Source: an uncultured Phascolarctobacterium sp. | GTDB taxonomy: Bacteria; Bacillota; Negativicutes; Acidaminococcales; Acidaminococcaceae | Direction: 5' to 3' | Assembly: GCA_900553055.1 (NCBI GenBank) | Contig: USBV01000021.1 | Coordinates: 1-15,358 of the forward strand | Length of the DNA: 15,358 nt | Shown here: piece by piece, positions 9,471-15,358 of the stretch | Layout: each line of letters begins with the position of its first letter | How positions within the stretch are numbered: the stretch's first letter is position 1 | Position numbers and translations under genes: made by a program | The notes under the pieces: generated by a model | Database searches by the model: none | What the model was told of the DNA's origin: nothing | Seen by the model: only the letters and a program-made list of their open reading frames with translations

Positions 9471-9525
9471 AGCTCTTCTCTCTTTCTAGCACACGTTACA
9501 AGTTAAATTAAAAGACTCATCCAGC

Positions 9526-11028
9526 TTATATTACCTTCACATACCGCTGCTTAGAGCTTTTCGGCTTATCCGGCATGGTCAAAGCCAGCTTATGCGCATC
9601 AAGCAAGGGCTGCACAATTTTGGACATAGAATAGAATCTAGAAAAGCCCAAGAAGTCGATGATTTCTTGCCTCGAACGCGGCTGCTCGCAAAACTCTAGC
9701 AGCCTTTCATCTAAGGATAGAGGCTGCTTTTTATGCTTGGCATTATAAGGCTCTATAGACTCCCGCACACAAGGAAGCTCAAGCTTAGGCATTTGATAAA
9801 CCTGAGCAATTTTGCTTTTGAAGATAACTACAAATTCTCCCTGACGCACAGCAAAAACCGGTGGTGGCAGCTGTGCCTTTTCTAACTCATAGTAAATTGT
9901 GGGAATACCACTGTAGCGATTTTCGGTAACGTGCATTAGCTCTAAAATATTGGCTAAAGCACTATTACGCGTATCCGGGCGCATTTTTCCAAGAACATCC
10001 AAGGTAAGACGACCATATAAGCCGCCGCTGGAAATAATTTCCAAGCGTTCCTTGTACAGCTCCAGGCGCACAGGCACATTGTCGGAATGGATGCTGTAAT
10101 CACGATGCACTAACGCATTCAATATAGCTTCGCGCACTGCCTTTAAAGGATATTCATCCCTATCTATTCGTTTGCCTTTATCATCAATTATGGTGCTGTG
10201 GCGACTATTGCGATTAACAAAATCTACAGCCTCATCTAGCATTTCTTCAATTGTGCCCGTGATGCGCTCATTATCAATAAAGCGTTCACCCTCTAGGCCT
10301 GGCTGCCCCATCACCGTACCGGGCAAGGCCACAGCAGTTATACAAAGCTGCGGAAAAACGCCCTGAGGATATTTCGAAAAGCATAATTCACCGGCCAAGG
10401 TTGGCTGCCCATTGATAGTAACACCCATTAATTCTAGAATATCTTCGTCGCTAACATGCATGGCGAGACGCTTGCGGTCTCTTTTTACAGCCTTTAAAAA
10501 TTCATTGAGCTTTTCTTCGTTAAAAAAGCTACGTCTAGCGCCCGGCGCCTCACGTATATCATCGCGAATGCGTTTACGAAAAGCATCGTAGCTATAAATC
10601 TCGTACTCACTCATCGGCTCATCTGCATCACCGACACGAATGTACGAACCCCTTAACCTGCCCGTACCGCGATAAAAGCAGGGACGCTCAGCAACATCGA
10701 CACCGGGAATTTCGGCTGACACAATGACCTTATCCCCAAGCTCGCATATTGTAAAAAGAGCGCGCACTGCTGGCGACATTTGCTTACATTGCTCCGTTAC
10801 CTTTTTTTGCAAATCCTGTGGGTCATATACACCAACAGCAGCGTAATCATGCTTTTCGTCTAAACCAAAAATTATGATTCCGCCCTCATCCTGATTCGAA
10901 AAGCTAGACAGTGTATTATAAAGACGCGTGGGGCAGCCTTTGTTGGCAGCTTTGAGCTCGATGGTTTGCATTTCGCATTGCAAATGCTGAATTTTGTCAA
11001 CTAATTTGCGTAAATCTTCTATTTGCAT
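9526..11028 (-). CDS. Schlafen AlbA_2 domain and RecG-C/HATPase_c_4 domain protein
   Basis: A 500-residue protein of the widespread family often mislabelled as a RecG-like helicase or transcriptional regulator. The N-terminal AlbA_2 (Schlafen-type, presumed nucleic-acid binding) domain shows IELK (23-26) and SSFSNQDEGGIIIFGL (41-56). The middle carries an ATPase-like domain with EAILNALVHRDY (300-311) and ISSGGL (332-337). Residues about 438-500 look like a winged helix ending in the family's TMPDKPKSSKQRYV. It has no helicase motifs. I chose ATG at 11026-11028, preceded by GGGAGG at 8 nt, not the in-frame ATG 33 codons upstream, because a good promoter lies inside that extension. It is the first gene of the stretch leading to addBA, with no terminator in the 55-nt gap. 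The cellular role is unknown; regulation and phage defence have both been discussed for relatives. Confidence 0.85.
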   Translation of the reverse strand: MQIEDLRKLVDKIQHLQCEMQTIELKAANKGCPTRLYNTLSSFSNQDEGGIIIFGLDEKHDYAAVGVYDPQDLQKKVTEQCKQMSPAVRALFTICELGDKVIVSAEIPGVDVAERPCFYRGTGRLRGSYIRVGDADEPMSEYEIYSYDAFRKRIRDDIREAPGARRSFFNEEKLNEFLKAVKRDRKRLAMHVSDEDILELMGVTINGQPTLAGELCFSKYPQGVFPQLCITAVALPGTVMGQPGLEGERFIDNERITGTIEEMLDEAVDFVNRNSRHSTIIDDKGKRIDRDEYPLKAVREAILNALVHRDYSIHSDNVPVRLELYKERLEIISSGGLYGRLTLDVLGKMRPDTRNSALANILELMHVTENRYSGIPTIYYELEKAQLPPPVFAVRQGEFVVIFKSKIAQVYQMPKLELPCVRESIEPYNAKHKKQPLSLDERLLEFCEQPRSRQEIIDFLGFSRFYSMSKIVQPLLDAHKLALTMPDKPKSSKQRYVKVI

Positions 11029-11211
11029 ACCTAAAGCCTCCCAATCTTTCTTACAATTTGTTTTCACATCCTTATGATAACATAAATTTGCCAACATTTC
11101 AAGTTGTTTATCGTTTTTAGTTGGCAAGATTAGTCGAATTTTGTCAACTAGTTGTCAAAAATTGCCTCTCTTTTGCACATCATCAGTAATTTTTTCCTCA
11201 TTTTGTCAACT
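10991..11211. repeat. 12-mer ATTTTGTCAACT present three times
   Basis: Identical copies lie at 10991-11002 (inside the AlbA_2 gene), 11138-11149 (covering the stop codon of the VWA remnant) and 11200-11211 (inside the VWA remnant). All are in the same orientation. The two coding copies both encode Val-Asp-Lys on the minus strand. The middle copy is part of a near-palindrome (TTGTCAACTAGTTGTCAA). Read on the minus strand each contains TTGACA, a -35 hexamer, but I see no matching -10 at the proper distance. Confidence 0.5.
11074..11102 (-). promoter_or_regulatory. promoter of the AlbA_2 gene
   Basis: On the minus strand TTGAAA (11097-11102) and TATCAT (11074-11079) are exactly 17 nt apart. The predicted transcript starts near 11067, giving a leader of about 40 nt with GGGAGG ahead of ATG 11028. 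It may also drive addB, addA and the genes behind them. Confidence 0.6.
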
Positions 11212-11678
11212 GCTAAATCAAAATCTTCCATTGCGCATCCGCAGCGCAAGCATTCCATGGTTTCGCTAATCACCTTATAATTATTGAGTACGCCTACCCC
11301 ATCATTCTTATAGGTTACAGCTCGCTTTTCGTCAATGCCGAAGCGCCTTGCCTCCTTAGGAGCATCAATGTTAGCACCCAGGAACAAAAATTTCCAGCCA
11401 TATTTCTCCTTTTGACGTTTAATCATCTCCTGTAGCCTGACATATGTATACTTATGACTTGCGTTTTCCATACCATCGGTGATGATTACAAAAATCGTTT
11501 TTTCAGACACATCCTCCCTGCGAGCGTATTTATGTACATTACCAATATGCCTGATAGCTCCGCCAACAGCATCAAGCAAAGCCGTGCAACCCCTAGGTTC
11601 ATAATCATTTTCAGTCATAAGCTCTACTGTTTTAACATCCACACGGTCATGAGCATTTTTGTCACCAACTAGACACAC
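11148..11678 (-). pseudogene. von Willebrand A domain protein, 5'-truncated remnant
   Basis: The 176 residues match the C-terminal two thirds of a small single-domain VWA protein common in Bacillota (about 240 residues). Recognisable blocks are HDRVDVK, RGCTALLDAVGGAI (29-42), FVIITDGMENAS (63-74) and EKYGWKFLFLGANIDA (91-106). The second and third metal-site (MIDAS) residues, T32 and D68, are present. The first element (DxSxS, normally in the first 20 residues, followed by about 50 more) is absent. An in-frame TAG at 11700-11702 blocks extension, and no VWA-like sequence occurs in any minus-strand frame up to the dfx gene. Weak resemblance continues upstream as far as about 11699, and two residues seem missing before HDRV. 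A GTG start at 11678 with AAAGAG upstream could still allow translation, but metal binding would be crippled. Most likely a decaying gene cut by a deletion; a truncated but expressed protein is the alternative. Confidence 0.65.
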
Positions 11679-11721
11679 ATAAAAACTCTTTGTGAAACGC
11701 TATCTATTTTTAGTTTAATGT

Positions 11722-11736
11722 TGTATAATCTAATTA
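11722..11736 (+). promoter_or_regulatory. dfx promoter -10 region with candidate redox operator
   Basis: TATAAT at 11724-11729 is a perfect -10 box about 95 nt ahead of the desulfoferrodoxin start; no good -35 is seen 16-18 nt upstream, which suggests an activator or a weak basal promoter. The sequence TGTATAATCTAATTA recurs, with one extra A, over the -10 box of the perR promoter (13340-13355, minus strand), so a shared regulator is plausible. Confidence 0.5.
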
Positions 11737-11747
11737 CAGACAATATG

Positions 11748-11764
11748 GATAGTAAGAGACTATC
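11748..11764 (+). other. small hairpin in the dfx leader
   Basis: GATAGT and ACTATC pair perfectly around AAGAG (6 bp, 5-nt loop) near the start of the predicted leader. There is no T-run, so it is not a terminator; it may stabilise the RNA 5' end. The rest of the 145-nt gap between the VWA remnant and dfx shows no gene. Confidence 0.35.
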
Positions 11765-11823
11765 ATGGAGTTGTCGTCAAATTAAAGCTATAAGCTAGCT
11801 AATTAGCAAAGGAGTGATAGCAA

Positions 11824-12207
11824 ATGACAGCACACAAATTCTTTATCTGTAAAAAATGTGGCAATATTGTTGGTATGATAGTTGATAGCAAAATGCCCCT
11901 TACCTGCTGCGGCCAGGAAATGCAGGAGCTTGTTCCCAACACTGTGGATGCCGCCAAAGAAAAGCATGTGCCTGAGGTTTGCATTGATGGTAACATGGTA
12001 CATGTGCATGTTGGCAGCACCGAACACCCCATGACTCCCGAGCATTATATTCAATGGGTTTATTTGCAAACCAATAAGGGCGGTCAGCGCAAGATTTTGG
12101 ATCCCGGCGACAAGCCCCAGCTTATTTTCGCACTAACTCCGGATGATTTCCCTGTTGCCGCCTATGCATACTGCAATCTACACGGCCTGTGGATGACTAA
12201 ATTCTGA
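11824..12207 (+). CDS. dfx: desulfoferrodoxin (superoxide reductase, two-iron-centre type)
   Basis: This 127-residue cytosolic protein reduces superoxide to hydrogen peroxide without making oxygen, a hallmark of anaerobes. The N-terminal desulforedoxin-like domain binds one iron through C9, C12, C28 and C29 (CKKC ... CC). The C-terminal superoxide reductase domain has the expected ligands H48 (in EKHVP, with the catalytic lysine K47), H68 (EHPM), H74 (PEH), C117 and H120 (CNLHG). Length and ligand order are standard for the two-centre class, so it should be fully active. AAAGGAG sits about 9 nt before the ATG. It converges with rubrerythrin across a shared terminator. The peroxide it makes is the substrate of rubrerythrin, and electrons for both usually come from rubredoxin. 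A regulator of the PerR/Fur family lies just beyond. Confidence 0.96.
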   Translation: MTAHKFFICKKCGNIVGMIVDSKMPLTCCGQEMQELVPNTVDAAKEKHVPEVCIDGNMVHVHVGSTEHPMTPEHYIQWVYLQTNKGGQRKILDPGDKPQLIFALTPDDFPVAAYAYCNLHGLWMTKF

Positions 12208-12212
12208 TATAT

Positions 12213-12246
12213 AAAAAGCGCTCTGCCGGTGGCAGAGCGCTTCTTT
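12213..12246. terminator. bidirectional rho-independent terminator shared by dfx and rbr
   Basis: AAGCGCTCTGCC and GGCAGAGCGCTT form a perfect 12-bp stem with a 3-nt loop (12216-12242), flanked by an A-run on the left and CTTT on the right. It starts 6 nt after the dfx stop and can serve convergent rbr transcripts too. Confidence 0.93.
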
Positions 12247-12247
12247 A

Positions 12248-12263
12248 TGCCCAAACTTGGGCA
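12248..12263. other. second hairpin next to the shared terminator
   Basis: TGCCCAA and TTGGGCA form a perfect inverted repeat (7 bp around AC) between the rbr stop and the main terminator. For the rbr transcript it precedes the main terminator stem and could protect the 3' end or aid pausing. It has no T-run of its own. Confidence 0.5.
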
Positions 12264-12273
12264 AGCTATGCAA

Positions 12274-12813
12274 TTAGTAATTGATAACCTTGAGTTCGAA
12301 ATAGCCTTGGGGATGGTCGCAAACGGGGCATTTTTCAGGAGCTTCTTCAGCAACTACAATCTTACCGCAGTTGGTGCAAATCCAAACCTTTTTCTCTTCA
12401 CGTTTGAAAACACGGTCGTTTTCAATATTAGCAATCAAAGCGCGATAGCGTTCTTCATGCTCTTTTTCAATTTGGCCAACTTCTGCAAATTGCTCTGCCA
12501 GGCGGTCAAAGCCTTCTTCCTTAGCAGTCTTAGCAAATTCAGCATACATTTCGGTCCATTCATAGTTTTCGCCAGCAGCAGCATCGCGCAGGTTTTCCAT
12601 GGTTTTGGGAACCTTGCCACCATGCAATGCCTTGAACCACAGCTTAGCATGCTCTTTTTCATTACCAGCAGTTTCAGTAAAAATAGCACCGATTTGGTTG
12701 TAGCCTTCTTTTTTAGCAGCACTTGCATAATATTGATATTTTACATGAGCTTGGGACTCGCCAGCAAAAGCGGTCATTAAATTTTGTTCAGTTTTGCTAC
12801 CCTTTAATTCCAT
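12274..12813 (-). CDS. rbr: rubrerythrin (peroxide-reducing di-iron protein)
   Basis: A 179-residue non-haem peroxidase that reduces hydrogen peroxide to water in the cytosol. The N-terminal four-helix ferritin-like domain shows E19 (GESQAH), E52-x2-H55 (NEKEHAK), glutamates around 89-92 (TEMYAEF) and E116-x2-H119 (IEKEHEERY), the ligands of the di-iron site. The C-terminal rubredoxin domain binds one iron through C146, C149, C162 and C165 (ICTNCG ... [11 protein letters not shown]). The order is that of classical rubrerythrin; the protein is complete. AAGGAGG lies 8 nt before the start. It is 62 nt downstream of the PerR/Fur-like gene on the same strand, and probably forms an operon with it. 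It converges with the superoxide reductase gene, whose product it detoxifies. Confidence 0.97.
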   Translation of the reverse strand: MELKGSKTEQNLMTAFAGESQAHVKYQYYASAAKKEGYNQIGAIFTETAGNEKEHAKLWFKALHGGKVPKTMENLRDAAAGENYEWTEMYAEFAKTAKEEGFDRLAEQFAEVGQIEKEHEERYRALIANIENDRVFKREEKKVWICTNCGKIVVAEEAPEKCPVCDHPQGYFELKVINY

Positions 12814-12832
12814 GAGTATAGCCTCCTTGATT

Positions 12833-12860
12833 TTTATAGCTTAATCATTGCCCTTGGCAA
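12833..12860 (-). promoter_or_regulatory. candidate internal promoter and inverted repeat ahead of rubrerythrin
   Basis: On the minus strand TTGCCA (12855-12860) and TATAAA (12833-12838) are 16 nt apart. The -35 is embedded in the inverted repeat TTGCC-3 nt-GGCAA (12848-12860), a possible operator. The predicted start would leave a very short leader containing the Shine-Dalgarno sequence, which makes me cautious. Confidence 0.35.
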
Positions 12861-12875
12861 AATTAACCATTGAAA

Positions 12876-13310
12876 TTAGTTTTTATCCTCACCTAAAACA
12901 TTCTCGCTTTCAGCATGCACATGCTCCAGCTTTTGACATTCGGGGCACACGCCACTGAAAACGATATCGTGGTGATTCATTTTGTAACCAGTTACAGCTG
13001 CAACCTTTGCATCCATATCAGGAATATAATCGAAATTTTCCACGTTCATAAATTTACCGCATTCGGTACACTTGATGTGGTAATGTCTAGCCAGGATATG
13101 GTCAAAACGATCTGCGCCACTAGGAACGGACACCTTGCTCAGCAGGCCACTTTCCACAAGACTGTTCAGATTGCGATATACAGTACCCTTGCTGATATCA
13201 GGATACTCCATGGTAATGCGGTCATACACTTCTTCAGCAGTAGGGTGATTTGCTAAAAAACGTACAGCTGCAATAACAAGTTGTCTTTGAATAGTATTTC
13301 TTTTAGCCAT
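12876..13310 (-). CDS. perR: PerR-like regulator of the Fur family
   Basis: A 144-residue metal-dependent repressor with a winged helix (about 1-65, GTVYRNLNSL being the recognition region) and a dimerisation domain. The structural zinc site is complete: C81, C84, C122, C125. Aligned without gaps to Bacillus subtilis PerR, the sensing-site ligands are H22 (NHPTAEE), D70 (ADRFD), H76 and H78 (HYH); the fifth ligand, Asp104 in PerR, is N89 here. Rubrerythrin directly downstream and superoxide reductase nearby argue for PerR, while divergent feoAB would also suit Fur, so one protein may serve both. I chose the third of three clustered start codons (13308-13310), because AAAGGA abuts the first two but is well spaced from the third. 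Its own promoter carries a palindrome, suggesting autoregulation. Family assignment is firm; the PerR versus Fur choice is not. Confidence 0.85.
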   Translation of the reverse strand: MAKRNTIQRQLVIAAVRFLANHPTAEEVYDRITMEYPDISKGTVYRNLNSLVESGLLSKVSVPSGADRFDHILARHYHIKCTECGKFMNVENFDYIPDMDAKVAAVTGYKMNHHDIVFSGVCPECQKLEHVHAESENVLGEDKN

Positions 13311-13347
13311 CGTCATCATCCTTTATCAAAAATTGTTCTTAATTAGT

Positions 13348-13375
13348 ATTATACATTTTAAGTCTTAAATGTCAA
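13348..13375 (-). promoter_or_regulatory. perR promoter with palindromic operator candidate
   Basis: On the minus strand TTGACA (13370-13375) and TATAAT (13348-13353) are perfect consensus boxes 16 nt apart. The spacer is occupied by the palindrome TTTAAG-N-CTTAAA (13357-13369), well placed for repression. The predicted leader is about 30 nt. Confidence 0.8.
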
Positions 13376-13478
13376 GTGTTTTTTAGCGTAAGCTACACTT
13401 AATTCACAACTAAAACAAACAATTTTCAAGAAGCTCGCTTTAAGCAACGAAATCATTCTCAATTCTTTCTTAATTTAT

Positions 13479-13508
13479 TTGTAACTAGATAACAAAGAGG
13501 AATATAAT
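13479..13508 (+). promoter_or_regulatory. possible second, upstream feoA promoter
   Basis: TTGTAA (13479-13484) and TATAAT (13503-13508) are 18 nt apart, upstream of the stronger promoter. The -10 is perfect, the spacing is at the upper limit and the region is AT-rich. The rest of the perR-feoA gap (13376-13478) shows no gene. Confidence 0.3.
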
Positions 13509-13523
13509 CACTTCTTACTATGT

Positions 13524-13552
13524 TTGACATCGTCCCTTAAGACATATATAAT
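13524..13552 (+). promoter_or_regulatory. main feoAB promoter
   Basis: TTGACA (13524-13529) and TATAAT (13547-13552) match consensus perfectly with 17-nt spacing. Transcription should start near 13559, leaving a leader of about 30 nt before ATG 13591. The spacer contains TTAAGAC (13537-13543), also present in the perR promoter spacer. So strong a promoter is probably held down by an iron repressor, but I cannot point to a classical Fur box. Confidence 0.8.
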
Positions 13553-13590
13553 TAAACTTGAAATCACAAATAAGTATAGAAGGTCTTAAT

Positions 13591-13836
13591 ATGTCACAAA
13601 TTACTTTAGACAAGCTTCCGATAGGTCAGGAAGGCATCATTCAGAATGTTGGTGGCGAGGGTATTTTGCGCCGCCGTTTGCTAGATATGGGGCTCACTCC
13701 TCGCACCCGTGTTATTGTGCGCAAGCGTGCTCCCTTAGGTGACCCGCTAGAAATATATATTCGTCGTTACGAATTAACGCTGCGTGCTTCCGAAGCCAGC
13801 AAAATTACAGTTATAGTGGAGGCGGAAGAAGCATGA
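13591..13836 (+). CDS. feoA: FeoA, small SH3-like partner of the ferrous iron transporter
   Basis: An 81-residue cytosolic protein with the FeoA core: [12 protein letters not shown] near the N-terminus, then [15 protein letters not shown] and the region ending in [11 protein letters not shown]. FeoA proteins fold as a small beta-barrel and bind or regulate FeoB. The start is ATG 13591, with AGAAGG 7 nt upstream. An in-frame TTG at 13558 would lie at or before the predicted transcription start and can be excluded. The stop overlaps the feoB start as ATGA, so translation is coupled. The gene is driven by a consensus promoter and lies divergently from the PerR/Fur-like regulator. Confidence 0.94.
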   Translation: MSQITLDKLPIGQEGIIQNVGGEGILRRRLLDMGLTPRTRVIVRKRAPLGDPLEIYIRRYELTLRASEASKITVIVEAEEA

Positions 13837-15358
13837 AGCTACATTTCGCCCTTGTCGGCAATAAAAATTGTGGTAAAAGCACTCTGTTTAACTATTTAAC
13901 AGGCAGTAACCAACATGTGGGTAATTTTCCTGGTGTAACGGTGCAAAAAAAGAGGGTGCGCTACGCACTAATAATGACATCACTGTTATTGATTTGCCTG
14001 GCATTTATTCCCTCTCTCCCTATACCTCTGAAGAAATTGTTACTCGCGACTTACTGCTTTATAATAAGCCCAGTGCTATTATTAACGTTATTGATACCAC
14101 CAACATTGAGCGTAGTCTGTACCTAACGTTACAGCTTATCGAGCTTAATATTCCCATGGTGCTAGCCTTGAATATGATGGATGAGCTCACCGTTAGTGGT
14201 GGCAGCATCGATATTAAGGCGCTGGAGGAGCAGCTTACCATCCCTGTTATTCCCATCACTGCCAATAGTGGCGAAGGCGTTGCCGAGCTTATCAAGCGTA
14301 CTGTTGCTGTGGCTCAGGATGCCACATTACCTAAGCGACTTGATTTTTGCTCTGGTCCCGTGCACACTGCCATCCATGCCGTTGCTCACTTGATTGAAGA
14401 AAAGGTGCGCCGCAAAGGGCTACCACTGCGATTTACCTCCACCAAGCTATTGGAGGGCGACGAGGATATCATGCAGGAGCTGCAGCTTTCTGCGAACGAA
14501 AGGGACATTGTAGGCCATTTTACCCAGGAAATGGAAAATGCCCTCAATACGGACCGAGAGGCCGCCCTTGCGGATATGCGTTATGCCTATATTGAGGATT
14601 TATGCATGCGCACCGTGCACAAGCCCCAGGATACCGAGGCCCAACGCCGTAGTGTGCGCCTAGATTACTACTTAACCCATAAATATTTAAGCATTCCCAT
14701 CTTTATTCTCATTATTGGCGCTGTCTTCTACCTTACCTTTGACGTTATCGGCGCCTTTTTAAGCGGACTTTTGAGTAATGCCCTAGACAGCCTTACTGCT
14801 GCTGCCGATGCAGCCCTAAGCAGATTTGGCATTAACCCCGCTATGCACTCCTTAATTATCGACGGTGTATTTGCCGGTGTCTGCAGCGTGCTTTCCTTTA
14901 TTCCCACCATCGTTACCCTGTTCTTTTTCCTGTCTCTTTTAGAGGACAGCGGTTATATGTCCCGGGTAGCCTTTGTGATGGACAAGCTCTTGCGCAAAAT
15001 CGGCCTTTCAGGCTCCTCCTTCATCCCCCTTATCATCGGCTTTGGCTGTAGTGTGCCTGCCATCATGGCGACGAGAACATTGGCCAGCGAGCGCGACCGC
15101 AAAATGACCATTATGCTCACCCCCTTCATGAGCTGCAGTGCGAAGCTTTCAGTCTACGGCATCTTTATCGGGGCATTCTTCCCACACACGGGGGCCCTAG
15201 TCATGCTTTCTATTTACCTTTTGGGCGTGGTCATCGCCGTGCTCACAGGCGCACTCTTAAACGGCTTCGTTTTCAGCGGCAAGCCCGTGCCCTTCGTCAT
15301 GGAGCTCCCCGCCTACCGCATGCCCACCGGTCGCAGCATCTTGATGCATATGTGGGAA
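13833..15358 (+). CDS. feoB: FeoB ferrous iron transporter, frame broken by -1 shift, 3' end beyond window
   Basis: FeoB imports Fe(II) through the inner membrane using an N-terminal GTPase. The first 40 codons (13833-13952) give G1 GNKNCGKS (9-16) and T36 in NFPGVTV. The original frame then turns to non-homologous sequence and stops at 14126 (97 residues). Moving to the -1 frame at GAG 13952 gives VQKKEG and continues for 469 codons to the window end without a stop. That part shows G3 DLPG (54-57), PYTSEE, G4 NMMD (113-116), ITANSG (141-146), membrane helices, the conserved [14 protein letters not shown] and [13 protein letters not shown]. Both parts are well conserved and join without gain or loss of residues, so only one base separates this from an ordinary FeoB. 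Either one A is missing from the A7 tract (decay or sequencing error), or slippage makes the full protein. The C-terminal membrane part is outside the window. Confidence 0.9.
13946..13968 (+). other. slippery heptamer A-AAA-AAG plus hairpin at the feoB frame break
   Basis: In the feoB frame codons read CAA-AAA-AAG, which creates the heptamer A-AAA-AAG (13946-13952), the motif used by dnaX for -1 frameshifting. Three bases later GTGCG and CGCAC form a perfect 5-bp stem with loop CTA (13956-13968), extendable by one G-T pair. A -1 slip here leads exactly into the conserved FeoB frame. The spacer (3 nt) and stem are shorter than in well-studied frameshift sites, and I see no strong Shine-Dalgarno-like stimulator upstream. 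The A7 tract is also prone to polymerase slippage and to sequencing error. Confidence 0.6.

Noticed and set aside
11029..11127. 33-codon N-terminal extension of the AlbA_2 protein
   Set aside because: A 17-nt-spaced promoter lies inside it, and ATG 11028 has a strong GGGAGG; the family normally begins close to this point.
11790..11809. Palindromes GCTAGC and GCTAATTAGC ahead of dfx
   Set aside because: Short AT-rich palindromes with no second copy, direct repeat or transposase nearby; not enough for a mobile-element end or operator.
12229..12780. Long plus-strand open frame opposite rubrerythrin (183 codons)
   Set aside because: The minus strand encodes an intact rubrerythrin with all metal ligands; the opposite frame starts within the terminator region and looks like a phenylalanine-rich shadow.
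13376..13523. Riboswitch or small gene in the perR-feoA gap
   Set aside because: No conserved riboswitch core and no terminator-like hairpin; the only start codon behind a purine-rich site (AAAGAGG, ATG at 13520) runs into a stop after six codons.
13558..13590. TTG start giving feoA an 11-residue N-terminal extension
   Set aside because: The TTG coincides with the expected transcription start of the consensus promoter and has no ribosome site, while ATG 13591 has AGAAGG at 7 nt and gives the normal FeoA length.
14059..14295. Open frame on the minus strand opposite feoB
   Set aside because: Low-complexity serine/leucine/methionine-rich translation opposite conserved FeoB codons, with no ribosome site or homology.
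1..15358. Search for mobile elements, CRISPR arrays, tRNA or rRNA
   Set aside because: No transposase, integrase, regular repeat-spacer pattern or tRNA-like cloverleaf was seen by eye on either strand.

Overview
This window is compatible with an anaerobic, low-to-mid GC Bacillota chromosome. The evidence is a desulfoferrodoxin, a rubrerythrin, a PerR/Fur-type regulator, Firmicute-style AddAB in place of RecBCD, FeoAB, strong AGGAGG-type ribosome binding sites and near-consensus TTGACA/TATAAT promoters. A Negativicutes-like gut anaerobe is my best guess, but this is inference from gene content. I see no rRNA, tRNA, CRISPR array, insertion sequence or phage gene.

Left block (1-11678, all minus strand). 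In order of transcription it holds: a von Willebrand A domain gene that has lost its 5' part; a Schlafen AlbA_2/HATPase_c_4 (RecG-C-like) protein with its own promoter; addB and addA overlapping by 8 nt (the two halves of the recombinational-repair helicase-nuclease); a 66-residue two-helix membrane protein 13 nt behind addA; a D-2-hydroxyacid dehydrogenase closed by a clear rho-independent terminator; and, beyond that, an ABC exporter half-transporter whose C-terminus runs off the left edge. No terminator is visible between the AlbA_2 gene and the dehydrogenase, so read-through along that whole stretch is possible.

Middle block (11700-13380) is an oxidative-stress and iron island. A desulfoferrodoxin (superoxide reductase) gene on the plus strand converges on a perR/fur-like gene plus rubrerythrin on the minus strand, and the two sides share one strong bidirectional terminator. 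The superoxide reductase turns superoxide into peroxide and rubrerythrin reduces peroxide. The metal-sensing regulator next to them is the natural controller; its promoter and the superoxide reductase promoter carry almost the same sequence around the -10 box.

Right block (13390-15358) is feoA-feoB, ferrous iron uptake, transcribed divergently from the regulator from a consensus promoter. feoA and feoB overlap as ATGA. The feoB reading frame is broken 40 codons in. The break sits on a perfect A-AAA-AAG slippery heptamer followed by a small hairpin, and a -1 slip there restores exactly the expected FeoB protein, which then stays open to the window end. This is either a one-base homopolymer deletion (real or a sequencing error) or a frameshift/slippage site controlling FeoB. 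It is the most interesting single observation here.
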